From the NCBI RefSeq assembly GCF_009707865.1, contig NZ_WMBA01000015.1:1-64000 (forward strand): a DNA stretch of 64,000 nt, in the 5' to 3' direction. Each line of letters starts with the position of its first letter. Position 1 is the first letter of the stretch. This DNA is from Amycolatopsis pithecellobii. GTDB taxonomy: Bacteria > Actinomycetota > Actinomycetes > Mycobacteriales > Pseudonocardiaceae. Positions 34,261 through 42,607 of this stretch are shown one piece after another. The notes under the pieces were generated by a model. The model was not told the origin of the DNA, did no database searches, and saw only the letters and a program-made list of their open reading frames with translations. A program made the position numbers and the translations under genes.

Positions 34261-35040
34261 GTGATCGACGGTTCGGCGTCCTCGGGCGATATCCAGGCGG
34301 TCAGCCGGGTGGGGCAGATCCTGGGACTCTTCTCCGTGGAGCGCCCGACGACGACGGTCGCGGAAGCGGCCGAGCAGCTGGGCCTCAACCGCAGCACGAC
34401 CCACCGGTACTTCACCTCGCTCGTCGCCGCCGGTCTGCTCGAACGCACTCAGGAGCCGTCGCGGTTCGCGCCCGGCGGCCTCCTGATGCAGCTGGGCGCG
34501 GCGGCGCTGGCGCGGCGGCGCGTGCTCGACATCGCGCCGCCGTTCCTGCGGCGGGTCAGCCAGTCGACGCACCTCACCACGGTCATCAGCCTGTGGGGCT
34601 CGTCAGGGCCGGTCGTTTCGCGAACCGAGGAAGACCACACGCGGGCGGTGCTGGTGACTGTGCGGGTCGGCACTCAGCTGACGTTGCGCTCGGCGCAGGC
34701 GAAGGTGTTTCTCGCGTTCCTGCCGGACCAGCTGCGCGTGGAACGGTTGCTGGCGACCCTGTCGGAGAGCGAACGCGACGAGCTCGTCACGCAGCTCGAC
34801 GAGGTCCGGCGCACGGGCGTCGCGACCGATCACCTGGCGGACTCGGGGATGAACGCGGTCGCGACGGGCGTGTTCGACGAGTACGGCATCTGCGCGACGA
34901 TCGCCGTCGTCGGCACCACACGGACCCTGCCCCTCGACGGCCCGTACCGCCACGACCTCGTCACGGCGGCGGCGCAAATCTCCGAACGCATGGGCGGCGC
35001 CATCCCCGTCGCCCAATCCGAACAAGGCACAGTCGCCTAG
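34261..35040 (+). CDS. IclR-family regulator
   Basis: Regulator of 259 residues. The winged helix (about 15-75) contains TVAEAAEQLGLNRSTTHRYFTSLVAAGLL, and the C-terminal ligand domain has FDEYGICATIAVVG near the end. The start is taken as GTG 34261 because GAGAGGGAG lies just upstream; GTG 34240 would add seven residues. It lies 29 bases after the transporter stop and is probably co-transcribed. It is the likely ligand of the palindrome at 32778-32790. Array 2 of the 22-base repeats lies downstream. Confidence 0.87.
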   Translation: MIDGSASSGDIQAVSRVGQILGLFSVERPTTTVAEAAEQLGLNRSTTHRYFTSLVAAGLLERTQEPSRFAPGGLLMQLGAAALARRRVLDIAPPFLRRVSQSTHLTTVISLWGSSGPVVSRTEEDHTRAVLVTVRVGTQLTLRSAQAKVFLAFLPDQLRVERLLATLSESERDELVTQLDEVRRTGVATDHLADSGMNAVATGVFDEYGICATIAVVGTTRTLPLDGPYRHDLVTAAAQISERMGGAIPVAQSEQGTVA

Positions 35041-35094
35041 AGACCGTTTCGAAGTGGTTTGCATAGCGGTGCGGGTAGCGGAACCCCAGTCCCG

Positions 35095-35268
35095 CGCGAG
35101 TTGCGCGTTCCCGCCGCGCGAGTTGCGCGTTCCGGCCGCGCGAGTTGACCTTTCCCGCTGCGCGAGTTGCGCGTTCCCTGCGCACGCAACGCTCAACTCG
35201 CGCGCTCCGAACGCTCAACTCGCGCGCACGCAACGCTCAACTCGCGCGCTCCGAACGCTCAACTCGCG
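35095..35268. repeat. 22-base repeat array 2 (four forward, four inverted units)
   Basis: Four units near CGCGAGTTGCGCGTTCC (from 35095, period 22) are followed without a gap by four units in inverse orientation (AACGCTCAACTCGCGC), ending at 35268. The array is symmetrical and could fold into a stem of roughly 85 bases per side, with mismatches in the variable tails. It lies between convergent genes (IclR and the GH25-like gene). It is the same family as 19947-20209 and 56229-56475. Confidence 0.92.
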
Positions 35269-35281
35269 CCGGCCGGCCAAG

Positions 35282-35905
35282 CTAGATCAAGACGTCGGCG
35301 ATGGTCAGCGGGTAGACGATCGCGTCGAGTCCGATCGGGCCGGTGAGCCCGGGTGCGACCGGGGCGGCGCCGTGTTCGTGCATGCCGAGCCGCGGGTGGA
35401 ACCAGCCGGGGCGGCCGGGAATCCCGTTGTGCCGCCGCACCCACAGGATGACCTCCGAGTCGGCCCATTTGTCCGGATGCAGGTCGTGCAGCCAGGCGTC
35501 ATGGGTGGCGTAAACCAGCACCCGCCGGATCCCGGCCGCATTGCGCACCGCCTTGATCCACGCCTTGATGAACCGGTCGTTCACGCCGACCGCGTCCACG
35601 TCCAGCGCCGGCGCGAGCGAGCCCGGCCCGAACACGCCGAGCTGCTTGCCCAGCCGGACACAGTGTTCCGCCTGGTCCTGCGGCGCGCCGGGGCGGGCAT
35701 AGTGCCGGATCCCGGCTCGCACCCCGGCTTGCTGCGCCGCGGCGATCTGCTTTTGCGCGCCGGTATCGCTCCAATTGACGTTCTCGGTCACCGTGATCGA
35801 CGCGAAAACGATCGCCGCGGAACGGACCATGTCCCAATCGGCCACGGTCGCGTGCAGCGACAGGTTGATCCCACGCCCGTTTTCGTCCTCGCCCAAAACC
35901 TCCAC
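35282..35905 (-). CDS. GH25-like (lysozyme fold) protein, probably altered active site
   Basis: Protein of about 207 residues resembling the GH25 muramidase barrel: RGINLSLHATVADWDMVRSA, FASITVTENVNW, AGVRAGIRHYARPGAPQDQA and PALDVDAVG. In active GH25 enzymes the matching strands carry D-x-S and D-x-E; here they read GINLS and DVD, so the usual acidic pair is incomplete and activity is doubtful. There is no signal peptide. The start is uncertain: GTG 35905 has GGGGAG upstream and begins just before the first barrel strand; the frame is open to 36016. Last gene on the TerY-P/VirD4-like locus side. Confidence 0.6.
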   Translation of the reverse strand: MEVLGEDENGRGINLSLHATVADWDMVRSAAIVFASITVTENVNWSDTGAQKQIAAAQQAGVRAGIRHYARPGAPQDQAEHCVRLGKQLGVFGPGSLAPALDVDAVGVNDRFIKAWIKAVRNAAGIRRVLVYATHDAWLHDLHPDKWADSEVILWVRRHNGIPGRPGWFHPRLGMHEHGAAPVAPGLTGPIGLDAIVYPLTIADVLI

Positions 35906-36003
35906 CCTCGCACTCCCCAGAGCGTTGTCCAGCCACTCTAGGTGCGAAAACGGCGAGATGTGGGAATTTGCGACTGGCGCGCCAGTCGTGGCGGGTCCTC
36001 GGC

Positions 36004-36261
36004 TCAGCCGAACCATTCCTGGTGAAGCGAATTCAACCAGTTCGCCACGTCGGTGGCGCTGGAAAACCTGCGCGAGGTCAAGTATTCGAAGTCATCCGGC
36101 GGCAGTAAGTGACCACGAATTGCCGCATCCAGTTCCGGTCGCAGCCATCGGGCGAGTTCGCTGTCCGGCGAGCTGCGCAGCACCCGGGCCGTCTCGCCGA
36201 GATCTTCGTCAGCGCCACAGAACCCGGTGAGGAAATCTTGCAGCCGCTGACTGATCCTCAT
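36004..36261 (-). CDS. Small acidic protein, probable immunity protein of the RNase toxin
   Basis: Protein of 85 residues. Its pattern (RLQDFLTGF with a following acidic DEDLGE, ARWLRPELDAAI, and a C-terminal VANWLNSLHQEWFG) resembles small proteins annotated as CdiI-type contact-dependent inhibition immunity proteins. It lies 35 bases downstream of the RNase A-like toxin gene on the same strand, the usual place for cognate immunity. The family call is tentative; the pairing argument comes mainly from position, size and acidity. Confidence 0.65.
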   Translation of the reverse strand: MRISQRLQDFLTGFCGADEDLGETARVLRSSPDSELARWLRPELDAAIRGHLLPPDDFEYLTSRRFSSATDVANWLNSLHQEWFG

Positions 36262-36296
36262 CGGTCGCTCCTTCGCACACGCATCATCGTAGGGAG

Positions 36297-36824
36297 TCAC
36301 GGGTTGCCCGCTCTCGGAACGGGATAGCACGTGTGCAGCACCCAGCCGCCGCCCGGCCGGGCCCGGTAAACGGCGACGACCTGCGCGCCGGCGCCGAACC
36401 GGGTCGGCTGGACACGGGTGGCGTCCGCCCGGTGCCCGGCGACGCCGCTGCGCCAGGCCGGGCCGAGTACGTCGGCCAGCCGAACTCGGACCACCGGACG
36501 CACGGTCTGCGGCGGCTCGCCGCGCCGGATCGCGTCTTCCGCGGAGGCGAGCCGTTTCCGGTACTCCGGCGAGCGTTCGACGCCGCCCACCGCGCGCGCC
36601 AGTGCGTGTTCGCTGGTCCACCGCGTCGCGTCGCCCGCCCGGTGGCAGCCCGCGCCGTCGTGCGCGGCGAGGATCCGCAACGCGCGTTCCCGCGTCCCCG
36701 CGGGTCCGATGTCTACGTGCCGCTGGAAGGTGTGGCCGCCGTAGGCGCGTTCGTCGGCACGAAGTTTGGCCACACGTTCGCGGTCGGGACGGTCGCTTCT
36801 GGACCGTCCGTCGTCCCGGTTCAT
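36297..36824 (-). CDS. Bacterial RNase A-like (CdiA-CT type) toxin
   Basis: Protein of 175 residues. It has the signature of the bacterial RNase A-like toxin domain found at the ends of CdiA and other polymorphic toxins: ADERAYGGHTFQRHV (His31, His36), a central WTSEHALARAV and a C-terminal VLHTCYP (His164 to Pro168; the family usually ends in a T-x-YP motif). Such domains cleave tRNA or other RNA. There is no signal peptide or delivery domain. Its ATG overlaps the stop of the VirD4-like ATPase gene by ATGA, and a small acidic gene follows. This suggests a cargo toxin or alarm effector with immunity. Confidence 0.8.
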   Translation of the reverse strand: MNRDDGRSRSDRPDRERVAKLRADERAYGGHTFQRHVDIGPAGTRERALRILAAHDGAGCHRAGDATRWTSEHALARAVGGVERSPEYRKRLASAEDAIRRGEPPQTVRPVVRVRLADVLGPAWRSGVAGHRADATRVQPTRFGAGAQVVAVYRARPGGGWVLHTCYPVPRAGNP

Positions 36825-38266
36825 GCTTCGAGGTCGACGAGAAACGGGGCGGCAAGGGTGGATTTGGCGTGCACCACCGCGGGCCGGCGGCCGAACGGGA
36901 TGGTCATGATCTCCCGTTCGCCGAGGACGGGCACGGTTTGCTGGGTGGTGGACGCCGTTGTCTGATATCCCCAGCCCTGCGCGGTTTTCCCGACCGTTGT
37001 GACCGGGACGACGTGCTTGCCGAGCCGCTCGGAGAGGAATTTCGCCGATTCCTGGGAAACGCCACTGAACGACACGTAGGTGTCGCAGTTGCCCACCGCG
37101 ATCGAGCGTTCGGACGCGTCGGAGAACTGGGCGATGTCCTGGAGTGCGAGGACGATACTCATTCCCGCCGACCGCGCCACGCTGAGCACGTTCTTGTAGT
37201 CGACCCGGTCCGCCAGCTGCGCCGCCTCGTCCAGTACCAGCATGACCGGCGGACCCTGGTAGCCGGAAAAACGACCGTATACGCGGAAAAGCAGGTCGTT
37301 GACGAACAGGCTGGACAAGGTCTGGGCCATTTGCCCGTCCTGCAGCGGTGCCACGACGGAGACGATCTGCCGCTCCTGAAGAATGTCCGGTGTGGTCAAG
37401 GTGCCGTTGGTCGTCACGGCTTCGACAGTCGGCCGGGCGAGCGCGTCGAGGCGCACGGCGACGCCGGTCACGCGCTTCGCGAAATCGTCCGGGGAAAGGT
37501 AAGGCAGGTCCCGGAGTCTGCCGGCACCGGGACTGTTCGGATATCGTCGCAGTGCGATTTCCAGCTGTGCCTGGTCTTTCAGCAGGCTGAGCATGCGTCC
37601 CGCGGTCCACAGGTGACGTTTCGGGGACGCCTGGGCGAGTTCGAGCAGGCCGCGCAGGATCTGGCCGTCGAGGTGAAAGAAGTACGGATCCGCTTTCGCC
37701 GGTGGGTGCCTGCCGATGATCGACTGCACCGCATTGTCGACCGCGCGATCGGAATCGATGGTCTGCAGCCAGTTCCAGCGGACCGAACGTCGCGGGTCGG
37801 TGTAGTCGAGCTTTCGCGCTCGAACATTCAGTGGCGCGCCCTGCCGCCCCACCTCGTCGCGGACGAGGTCCAGCAGATCTCCCTTGACGTCGATGGTGAC
37901 CACGCTGTACCCGGAGCGCACGGCTGCGACGATCCACGGGACGATGATCGAGCGGGTCTTGCCCGCGCCCGACGGTCCGACCACGCACGCGTGCAGCCGT
38001 ATCGCCTGTTCCGGGATCCCCACCGGTGCGCCGATCTTTCCGGTGCTGGAAAGGAAGCGCCCCAGGGGAAACTCACTGTCCACAAGCCACCGAGGTGGTC
38101 TGGACCCCTGTAGTAGCCCACGAAAGTCGAATCCGCCGGCCGGCACCTGGTGGCGTGCCGCGAGCTGCGCGCTGGCGGCACGTTCCGCGAGACCGCGTCC
38201 GACCGCCCGCGAGGTGTGCGCGACCCCGCGCAGCATGGACAGGTACATCGACATGATCCCGGACAT
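36821..38266 (-). CDS. VirD4/TraG-like ATPase
   Basis: Protein of 481 residues in the type IV coupling protein/HerA-FtsK superfamily. Walker A is VVGPSGAGKTRS (97-104), followed by VVTIDVKGDLLD; Walker B is VMLVLDEAAQL, and SIVLALQDIAQF is the sensor strand. Coupling proteins hand DNA or protein substrates to a secretion channel. Only a short hydrophobic N-terminus is present, not the usual two clear helices. No relaxase, VirB4 or other type IV parts are nearby, so it may act inside this operon rather than in conjugation. It starts two bases after the upstream stop and is coupled to the toxin gene. Confidence 0.88.
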   Translation of the reverse strand: MSGIMSMYLSMLRGVAHTSRAVGRGLAERAASAQLAARHQVPAGGFDFRGLLQGSRPPRWLVDSEFPLGRFLSSTGKIGAPVGIPEQAIRLHACVVGPSGAGKTRSIIVPWIVAAVRSGYSVVTIDVKGDLLDLVRDEVGRQGAPLNVRARKLDYTDPRRSVRWNWLQTIDSDRAVDNAVQSIIGRHPPAKADPYFFHLDGQILRGLLELAQASPKRHLWTAGRMLSLLKDQAQLEIALRRYPNSPGAGRLRDLPYLSPDDFAKRVTGVAVRLDALARPTVEAVTTNGTLTTPDILQERQIVSVVAPLQDGQMAQTLSSLFVNDLLFRVYGRFSGYQGPPVMLVLDEAAQLADRVDYKNVLSVARSAGMSIVLALQDIAQFSDASERSIAVGNCDTYVSFSGVSQESAKFLSERLGKHVVPVTTVGKTAQGWGYQTTASTTQQTVPVLGEREIMTIPFGRRPAVVHAKSTLAAPFLVDLEA

Positions 38267-38268
38267 CG

Positions 38269-39579
38269 TCAGTTTTTCCCGATGATGTCGAGCAACTCGT
38301 CGAGCAGATCCTCGTGATAGTGCAGGAAATCGGTGCCGATGTCGGTGAGCCGGGCCGGGACTGTCGCTTTTGGACCGGAAATCCAGATCGTCTTGGCTTC
38401 GGCCTGGAGCTCGGCAAGCCGTTGGGCCAGCTCGGCACCGTCGTCGGGGGCCGGCCCGGACAGGAACACGACGACGGCCTGCCGAGGTTGTCTTCTCCGC
38501 CGGACGAACGAGGCCTTGTCCTGGCTGAGGCTTTCCGAAAGGTCGGCGATCACCTCGTAGAGATCGGGGTGCTCACCCCAGCGCTGAGGAAAGTCCTTGT
38601 GTCGTAAGAGATCCGGCTCGGGGAGTGGCCGTCCGGGATGCAGTTCCCGGCCCGCGGCGAATGCCCGGACGTACCAGGGTATTTCGCCGGAGCCGGACCT
38701 GAGCGCGTGGGTCAGCGTCAGCGCCACCTCGGCCCGGCGGTTACGCTGCTCGCGGGACGGCCGGACCGGCTCCGAGACCTGCACCAGGTACAGCAGTGAC
38801 ATGCTGTCGGCCCGGGCACTCAGCTCGTTGATAACCTCGATGTTGCTGGCGGGCACGGGTCTCGGGGTCAGTAGCGACCGGACCGGCGCGGCTACCCGCC
38901 CCAGCGCGGCCAGGCGCGACACCCGGCGCGGCGCCAGGATTTCCGGTTCTGGGGCGGCCGGCGGAACTTCCTCGTCGATCTCGGGAATCGGCACTTCCAG
39001 GAGCGCCTGTGGCTCGGGCTCCGGCCGGCGCGGAGGTTGCGCGTGGCGGGGCGTGGTGAGGTCGGCGAGTTGCCCGGCATCCAGACAGAAACCCGGCGTC
39101 CGGTCGACTTCATGGGCCGTCGCAGTCGCCGCGTCGAGGATCATTCGCGTGATGTCGACCTGCTCGTCCGATGTCTCCGGCGCGAGACCGCCGACGCGGA
39201 ACACGATCGGCAACTTCGACAGCGCGCTCGTCGCGGCGAGATCGCGGGCGAGGCGCTCAGCTTCGGACACGTTGGAGTGCAACAGCAGGATGCAGAAAGC
39301 CAAGCGCGGCGCGGGAATCCGCGCCGGTGACGTGGCGGCCCCGACGAGTTCGCCGTAGAGCGTGAGTGCGATCTCGTCAAGGTCGCCGCCGAGTGGATCC
39401 GGGTTGGCCGCCTTGACGACCCTCGCCATGTCGACGAGCACGGGGTCGCCGAAAATCGCGCTTTCCGCCCGGTCGATCGCATCGCCGACATAGTCCACAT
39501 GGGACTTCGGCGCGACCGCGAGGACAAGGCAGCCGACCCAGTCCGCCGCCACCTGCTCATCCGTCACGATCTCGCTCAC
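38269..39579 (-). CDS. Unrecognised 436-residue protein of the triad operon
   Basis: I do not recognise a family. The sequence suggests three parts: an N-terminal alpha/beta domain (about 10-175, with FCILLLHSNVSEAERLARDL), a Pro-rich linker (about 180-225), and a C-terminal alpha/beta domain (about 245-436) with hydrophobic strands LLYLVQVSEP and QAVVVFLSGP, then AKTIWISGP. The last part has a von Willebrand A or Rossmann-like rhythm but no MIDAS motif. There are no membrane segments. GTG 39579 overlaps the DUF4407 stop by GTGA, and the stop is two bases before the ATPase start. It is probably an adaptor between the membrane protein and the ATPase. Confidence 0.75.
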   Translation of the reverse strand: MSEIVTDEQVAADWVGCLVLAVAPKSHVDYVGDAIDRAESAIFGDPVLVDMARVVKAANPDPLGGDLDEIALTLYGELVGAATSPARIPAPRLAFCILLLHSNVSEAERLARDLAATSALSKLPIVFRVGGLAPETSDEQVDITRMILDAATATAHEVDRTPGFCLDAGQLADLTTPRHAQPPRRPEPEPQALLEVPIPEIDEEVPPAAPEPEILAPRRVSRLAALGRVAAPVRSLLTPRPVPASNIEVINELSARADSMSLLYLVQVSEPVRPSREQRNRRAEVALTLTHALRSGSGEIPWYVRAFAAGRELHPGRPLPEPDLLRHKDFPQRWGEHPDLYEVIADLSESLSQDKASFVRRRRQPRQAVVVFLSGPAPDDGAELAQRLAELQAEAKTIWISGPKATVPARLTDIGTDFLHYHEDLLDELLDIIGKN

Positions 39580-41102
39580 GGCTTGTTTCCGTTCGGTGGC
39601 GCCAGTTTGCTCCCAGACGGGAGATTGAAGTTGCTGCGCACATTGGGCTGGGTGGGCTGGTGGCCGTTATGCGGCGGCGGCGGTGGTGCGGCGTGACCGT
39701 TCTGGTGACGCTTTGCGGAGAGGGTCCGTTGCACGTCCTGCGCCCACTGGGCGAGCGCGACATCGAGCACGCCTTCCATCTCCTTGGCCACCCGCTCGTT
39801 GGCCTTGATGCCGAGATCGCGTTCGCGGTTCCGCATATCGTCTTCGATGTCTTCGCGCTTCTTCGTTTCCTTCGCCATCCTGCGTTCCACTTCGTCGCGA
39901 TCCCTGGTCCGGCTGCGGATTTCGGCCTTGGCGTCGTCGACGTTGGTGTTCTCGAAGTCCCGCCGGACACGTTCATATGCGGTTTCCGGGCCGAAGCTGG
40001 TGAGAATCTTCACCGTGACCGGAAGCAGTTCGATCATGAAGAACAGCAGACCGACGGCGATATGGGCGAGCCGCGCTTCGGCACTGTGGGCGCCGAGGTC
40101 GTCGAGCGCGACGATCTGCGCGAGGAGACCGGTGTTGTCCTGGTTGGTCTTGGTGCCGAGATCGACGGCATCGTTGTACTGCCGCTGAAGTTCGGCCTCG
40201 CGGGCACGGAGGCCGGGAAGTTCGGTGTTCGCTGTGTCCTGGGCGTGTTTGAGCGCGGCGCCTCCCTGGTTCGACGCGGCATCCCGGGCTTTGGCAAGTG
40301 CCGTCTCGGCGCTCGTGACATCCTGTTGCGCGTCGTTGGTCTGCGCGAGCGCGTCCTGGTACTCCTTTTCCCGCGCTTTGGCCAGGTTCCCGTTTCCGGC
40401 GACGTTCGTGGAGCCTTCACAGGACGAGCCATACAGTTCGCATTGCCAGGCACGGTATTTCTGGTCGGATATCGCGCGACGTGAGTTCAGGGTGTCCTGC
40501 GCCTGTTTGAGGTATTGCTCGCGAGCCTGCATTTCCGGGGTGACGGCGGCGGGAATCTGGCCGCGGAGCGCGGCCTCCTGCGTCGCGATATCCGCGCGCA
40601 CCTGGTTCAGGTCGTTGACCAACGGCGTGGTGTTCAGCGCGTCGCCGAACGACTTGCTGTTGGTGGCGTTCGCCACCACCATCTGGGCCTGGATTTCACG
40701 CTGGAAAACCTGGAGCACGAGCGGCGTCGAGATGATGAAACCGAGCAGCGCCGCGATGACGATGCGAATGCCGATGACCGTCGCGACCCGCCCGAACCCG
40801 CCGCGGAGGCTGAGGCTGGTGATCAGGAACCGGTCGATCACCCCGATCACGCAGCCCCACACCAACCCGCCGAGCACGGCGAGCACCGGGTGCAGATGAA
40901 GTCCGCGGTACAGCGCGAAACCCATGGACAGCACGCCGAGCCCGGCGGTGGCGAGCACCACGAGTCCCATTTGGACGAACTGGTTCCGCCCGCTTCGCGC
41001 CAGCGCGAGGATTTCGCGGTCGGCACCGCCGAGCCAGGTCAGTCCGTCGCTGATCCGCCGTGACTTGCGCCGTGCGGCCGGAACGGGGGTACGAACAGTC
41101 AC
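39576..41102 (-). CDS. DUF4407 membrane protein with coiled coil
   Basis: Protein of 508 residues matching DUF4407. Three transmembrane helices lie near 45-130, including GGLVWGCVIGVIDRFLI, a long periplasmic or cytoplasmic coiled-coil region (about 165-330) with repeated Ala/Gln/Arg/Glu follows, then a fourth helix near 350-370 (HIAVGLLFFMIELLPVTVKIL), and a charged helical tail. DUF4407 proteins occur in kinase- and secretion-linked clusters, but their function is unknown. GTG 41102 overlaps the kinase stop by GTGA. It could anchor the VirD4-like ATPase complex in the membrane. Confidence 0.82.
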   Translation of the reverse strand: MTVRTPVPAARRKSRRISDGLTWLGGADREILALARSGRNQFVQMGLVVLATAGLGVLSMGFALYRGLHLHPVLAVLGGLVWGCVIGVIDRFLITSLSLRGGFGRVATVIGIRIVIAALLGFIISTPLVLQVFQREIQAQMVVANATNSKSFGDALNTTPLVNDLNQVRADIATQEAALRGQIPAAVTPEMQAREQYLKQAQDTLNSRRAISDQKYRAWQCELYGSSCEGSTNVAGNGNLAKAREKEYQDALAQTNDAQQDVTSAETALAKARDAASNQGGAALKHAQDTANTELPGLRAREAELQRQYNDAVDLGTKTNQDNTGLLAQIVALDDLGAHSAEARLAHIAVGLLFFMIELLPVTVKILTSFGPETAYERVRRDFENTNVDDAKAEIRSRTRDRDEVERRMAKETKKREDIEDDMRNRERDLGIKANERVAKEMEGVLDVALAQWAQDVQRTLSAKRHQNGHAAPPPPPHNGHQPTQPNVRSNFNLPSGSKLAPPNGNKP

Positions 41103-42607
41103 AGTCGGGACACTCCTCGCCGCACGGCGGCGTCCACCTTGCCTGCCACGTGGGCACGAAGTCGTTGGCGCGCCTGGTCGAACATCTCTCGGACACTTTC
41201 GGTGGTTCGTGCCGCCGCCGCACCCAGCTCGGGATGAGCCGGTGCCGTCGGCAGGATCGTCTTAGTGGTCTGAACCAAATTCGAGACGGGCTCCAGTGAG
41301 GGAAGCTCGATTCGCGGGGCGGGATGCGCGGCCGTGGACACCGTCGGCACCGACGGGAGAGCGTGCAGCACCGGCGGGACCATGACCGCCGGCACACCCG
41401 ACATGACGGGCCGGGGCAACGAGTCCAGCTCGACGCGGAAAGCCGGCAGGTCGTAGACCTGGACGCTGCCCGCAACCGTTCGCACGGTGCCGTGTGCGTT
41501 GCGGACTTCGACCGAAATCTCCCCGGACGCCGGCGGCGTGATCACATACGTGGCCACCGGCGTACCCGGATCCGGCAGAGTGACTTCGAAACCGTTCGGC
41601 CCGAGGACGCACACTTCCTTGCCGCCACTGGCTTCCCAGCTGACCTCGAGGTCCAGACCACGTGGCACGGCGGTGCGGTTCAGGCTCGCGGACCGCAGCG
41701 TCGGCGGGGACGCTTTCGCCAGCAGGTTCTGTTCCAGGCAGTCGAAAAGCTCCTTCGCGGTCGGTCGCCGGCCCCGGTCCGCACCCACGGCTCTGGTGAT
41801 GACGTCGAGGGCCGGCGCGTCGAGCTTCCCGGCGAGGCCGGCTGGGTCCCGAGTCTGCGTGACACCGCGACCTTGTTGCAGGCCACGGATGACGCACAGG
41901 GCGAGTTTGTAGATGTCGGTGCGATCGTCCTGCACCTTCTGGGCGCCACTGGCGTTCTCCGGCGGGGTGAAGGCCGGCGAGTGCAGCTGCACCCGTGCCG
42001 GGTCGGAGAGTTCGGCGGCCGCGTCGCAGTCGAGCAGTTTCACCCGCGGCGGGTTGACGGCGAGCGCCGCGTTTTTCAGACTCAGGTCGCCGTAGACGAT
42101 TCCGTGCCGGTGCAGCCGTCCGACCGCGTAGACGAGCTGGGCCAGCAGCGCTATCCGCACGAGCAGGTCGCGGTACCCGGAGCGGTCGATGCCTTCGTTC
42201 TGTGCCTGGGATTCCTTGGCGCACAACCATGACAGGTCGACCACGAGGTCCCTCGGGTTCCCGGCCCTGGGACTGCTCCGGACGAAGAAGTCCGGCGGTA
42301 TCAGGGGCATGACCATCCCGCACGGGGCGCCGTTGTCCTCGACCATCTCGATCGGCCAGGTGGTGTACTCGTCGAGATCGCCGCGGTCGGCCTGGCTCAG
42401 CCCGGCTCGGAACGCGACCGTTTTCGCCATGGCATCGAGCGCCTCCTGGCGGTTCCGCGCCGAGAACTCGCCGGGCGCGATGTCCCGGACTTCCTTGTAC
42501 GCCAACGGAGGGCAGCCCGGAATAGTGAAGTTCGGCAGCCGGTAGACGTTGCCAACGGCACCCTTCGCGATGAACTCGAGCGTGCCGAGGTCCTTCTTAC
42601 GGATCAT
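41099..42607 (-). CDS. Atypical protein kinase of a TerY-P/YegI-like triad
   Basis: Protein of 502 residues. The N-terminal kinase domain (about 1-265) has AKGAVGNVYRL, Lys38 in LAYKEV, an unusual catalytic loop YGDLSLKN (Asp174, Asn179) in place of HRDxKPxN, and LLDCDAA (Asp193) instead of DFG. The essential Asp, Asn and Asp are kept, so activity is possible. It is followed by an Ig/FN3-like domain (about 280-365), a Pro-rich stretch and a helical tail. With the adjacent PP2C and VWA genes this is the kinase-phosphatase-TerY triad, comparable to E. coli YegI-YegK-YegL. ATG 42607 overlaps the PP2C stop by ATGA; the frame upstream is not coding. Confidence 0.85.
   Translation of the reverse strand: MIRKKDLGTLEFIAKGAVGNVYRLPNFTIPGCPPLAYKEVRDIAPGEFSARNRQEALDAMAKTVAFRAGLSQADRGDLDEYTTWPIEMVEDNGAPCGMVMPLIPPDFFVRSSPRAGNPRDLVVDLSWLCAKESQAQNEGIDRSGYRDLLVRIALLAQLVYAVGRLHRHGIVYGDLSLKNAALAVNPPRVKLLDCDAAAELSDPARVQLHSPAFTPPENASGAQKVQDDRTDIYKLALCVIRGLQQGRGVTQTRDPAGLAGKLDAPALDVITRAVGADRGRRPTAKELFDCLEQNLLAKASPPTLRSASLNRTAVPRGLDLEVSWEASGGKEVCVLGPNGFEVTLPDPGTPVATYVITPPASGEISVEVRNAHGTVRTVAGSVQVYDLPAFRVELDSLPRPVMSGVPAVMVPPVLHALPSVPTVSTAAHPAPRIELPSLEPVSNLVQTTKTILPTAPAHPELGAAAARTTESVREMFDQARQRLRAHVAGKVDAAVRRGVSRL

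Noticed and set aside
36821-38266. Conjugative or integrative element marker (VirD4/TraG)
   Set aside because: No relaxase, VirB4, integrase, excisionase or flanking att repeat is seen; the ATPase is embedded in the kinase-phosphatase operon.
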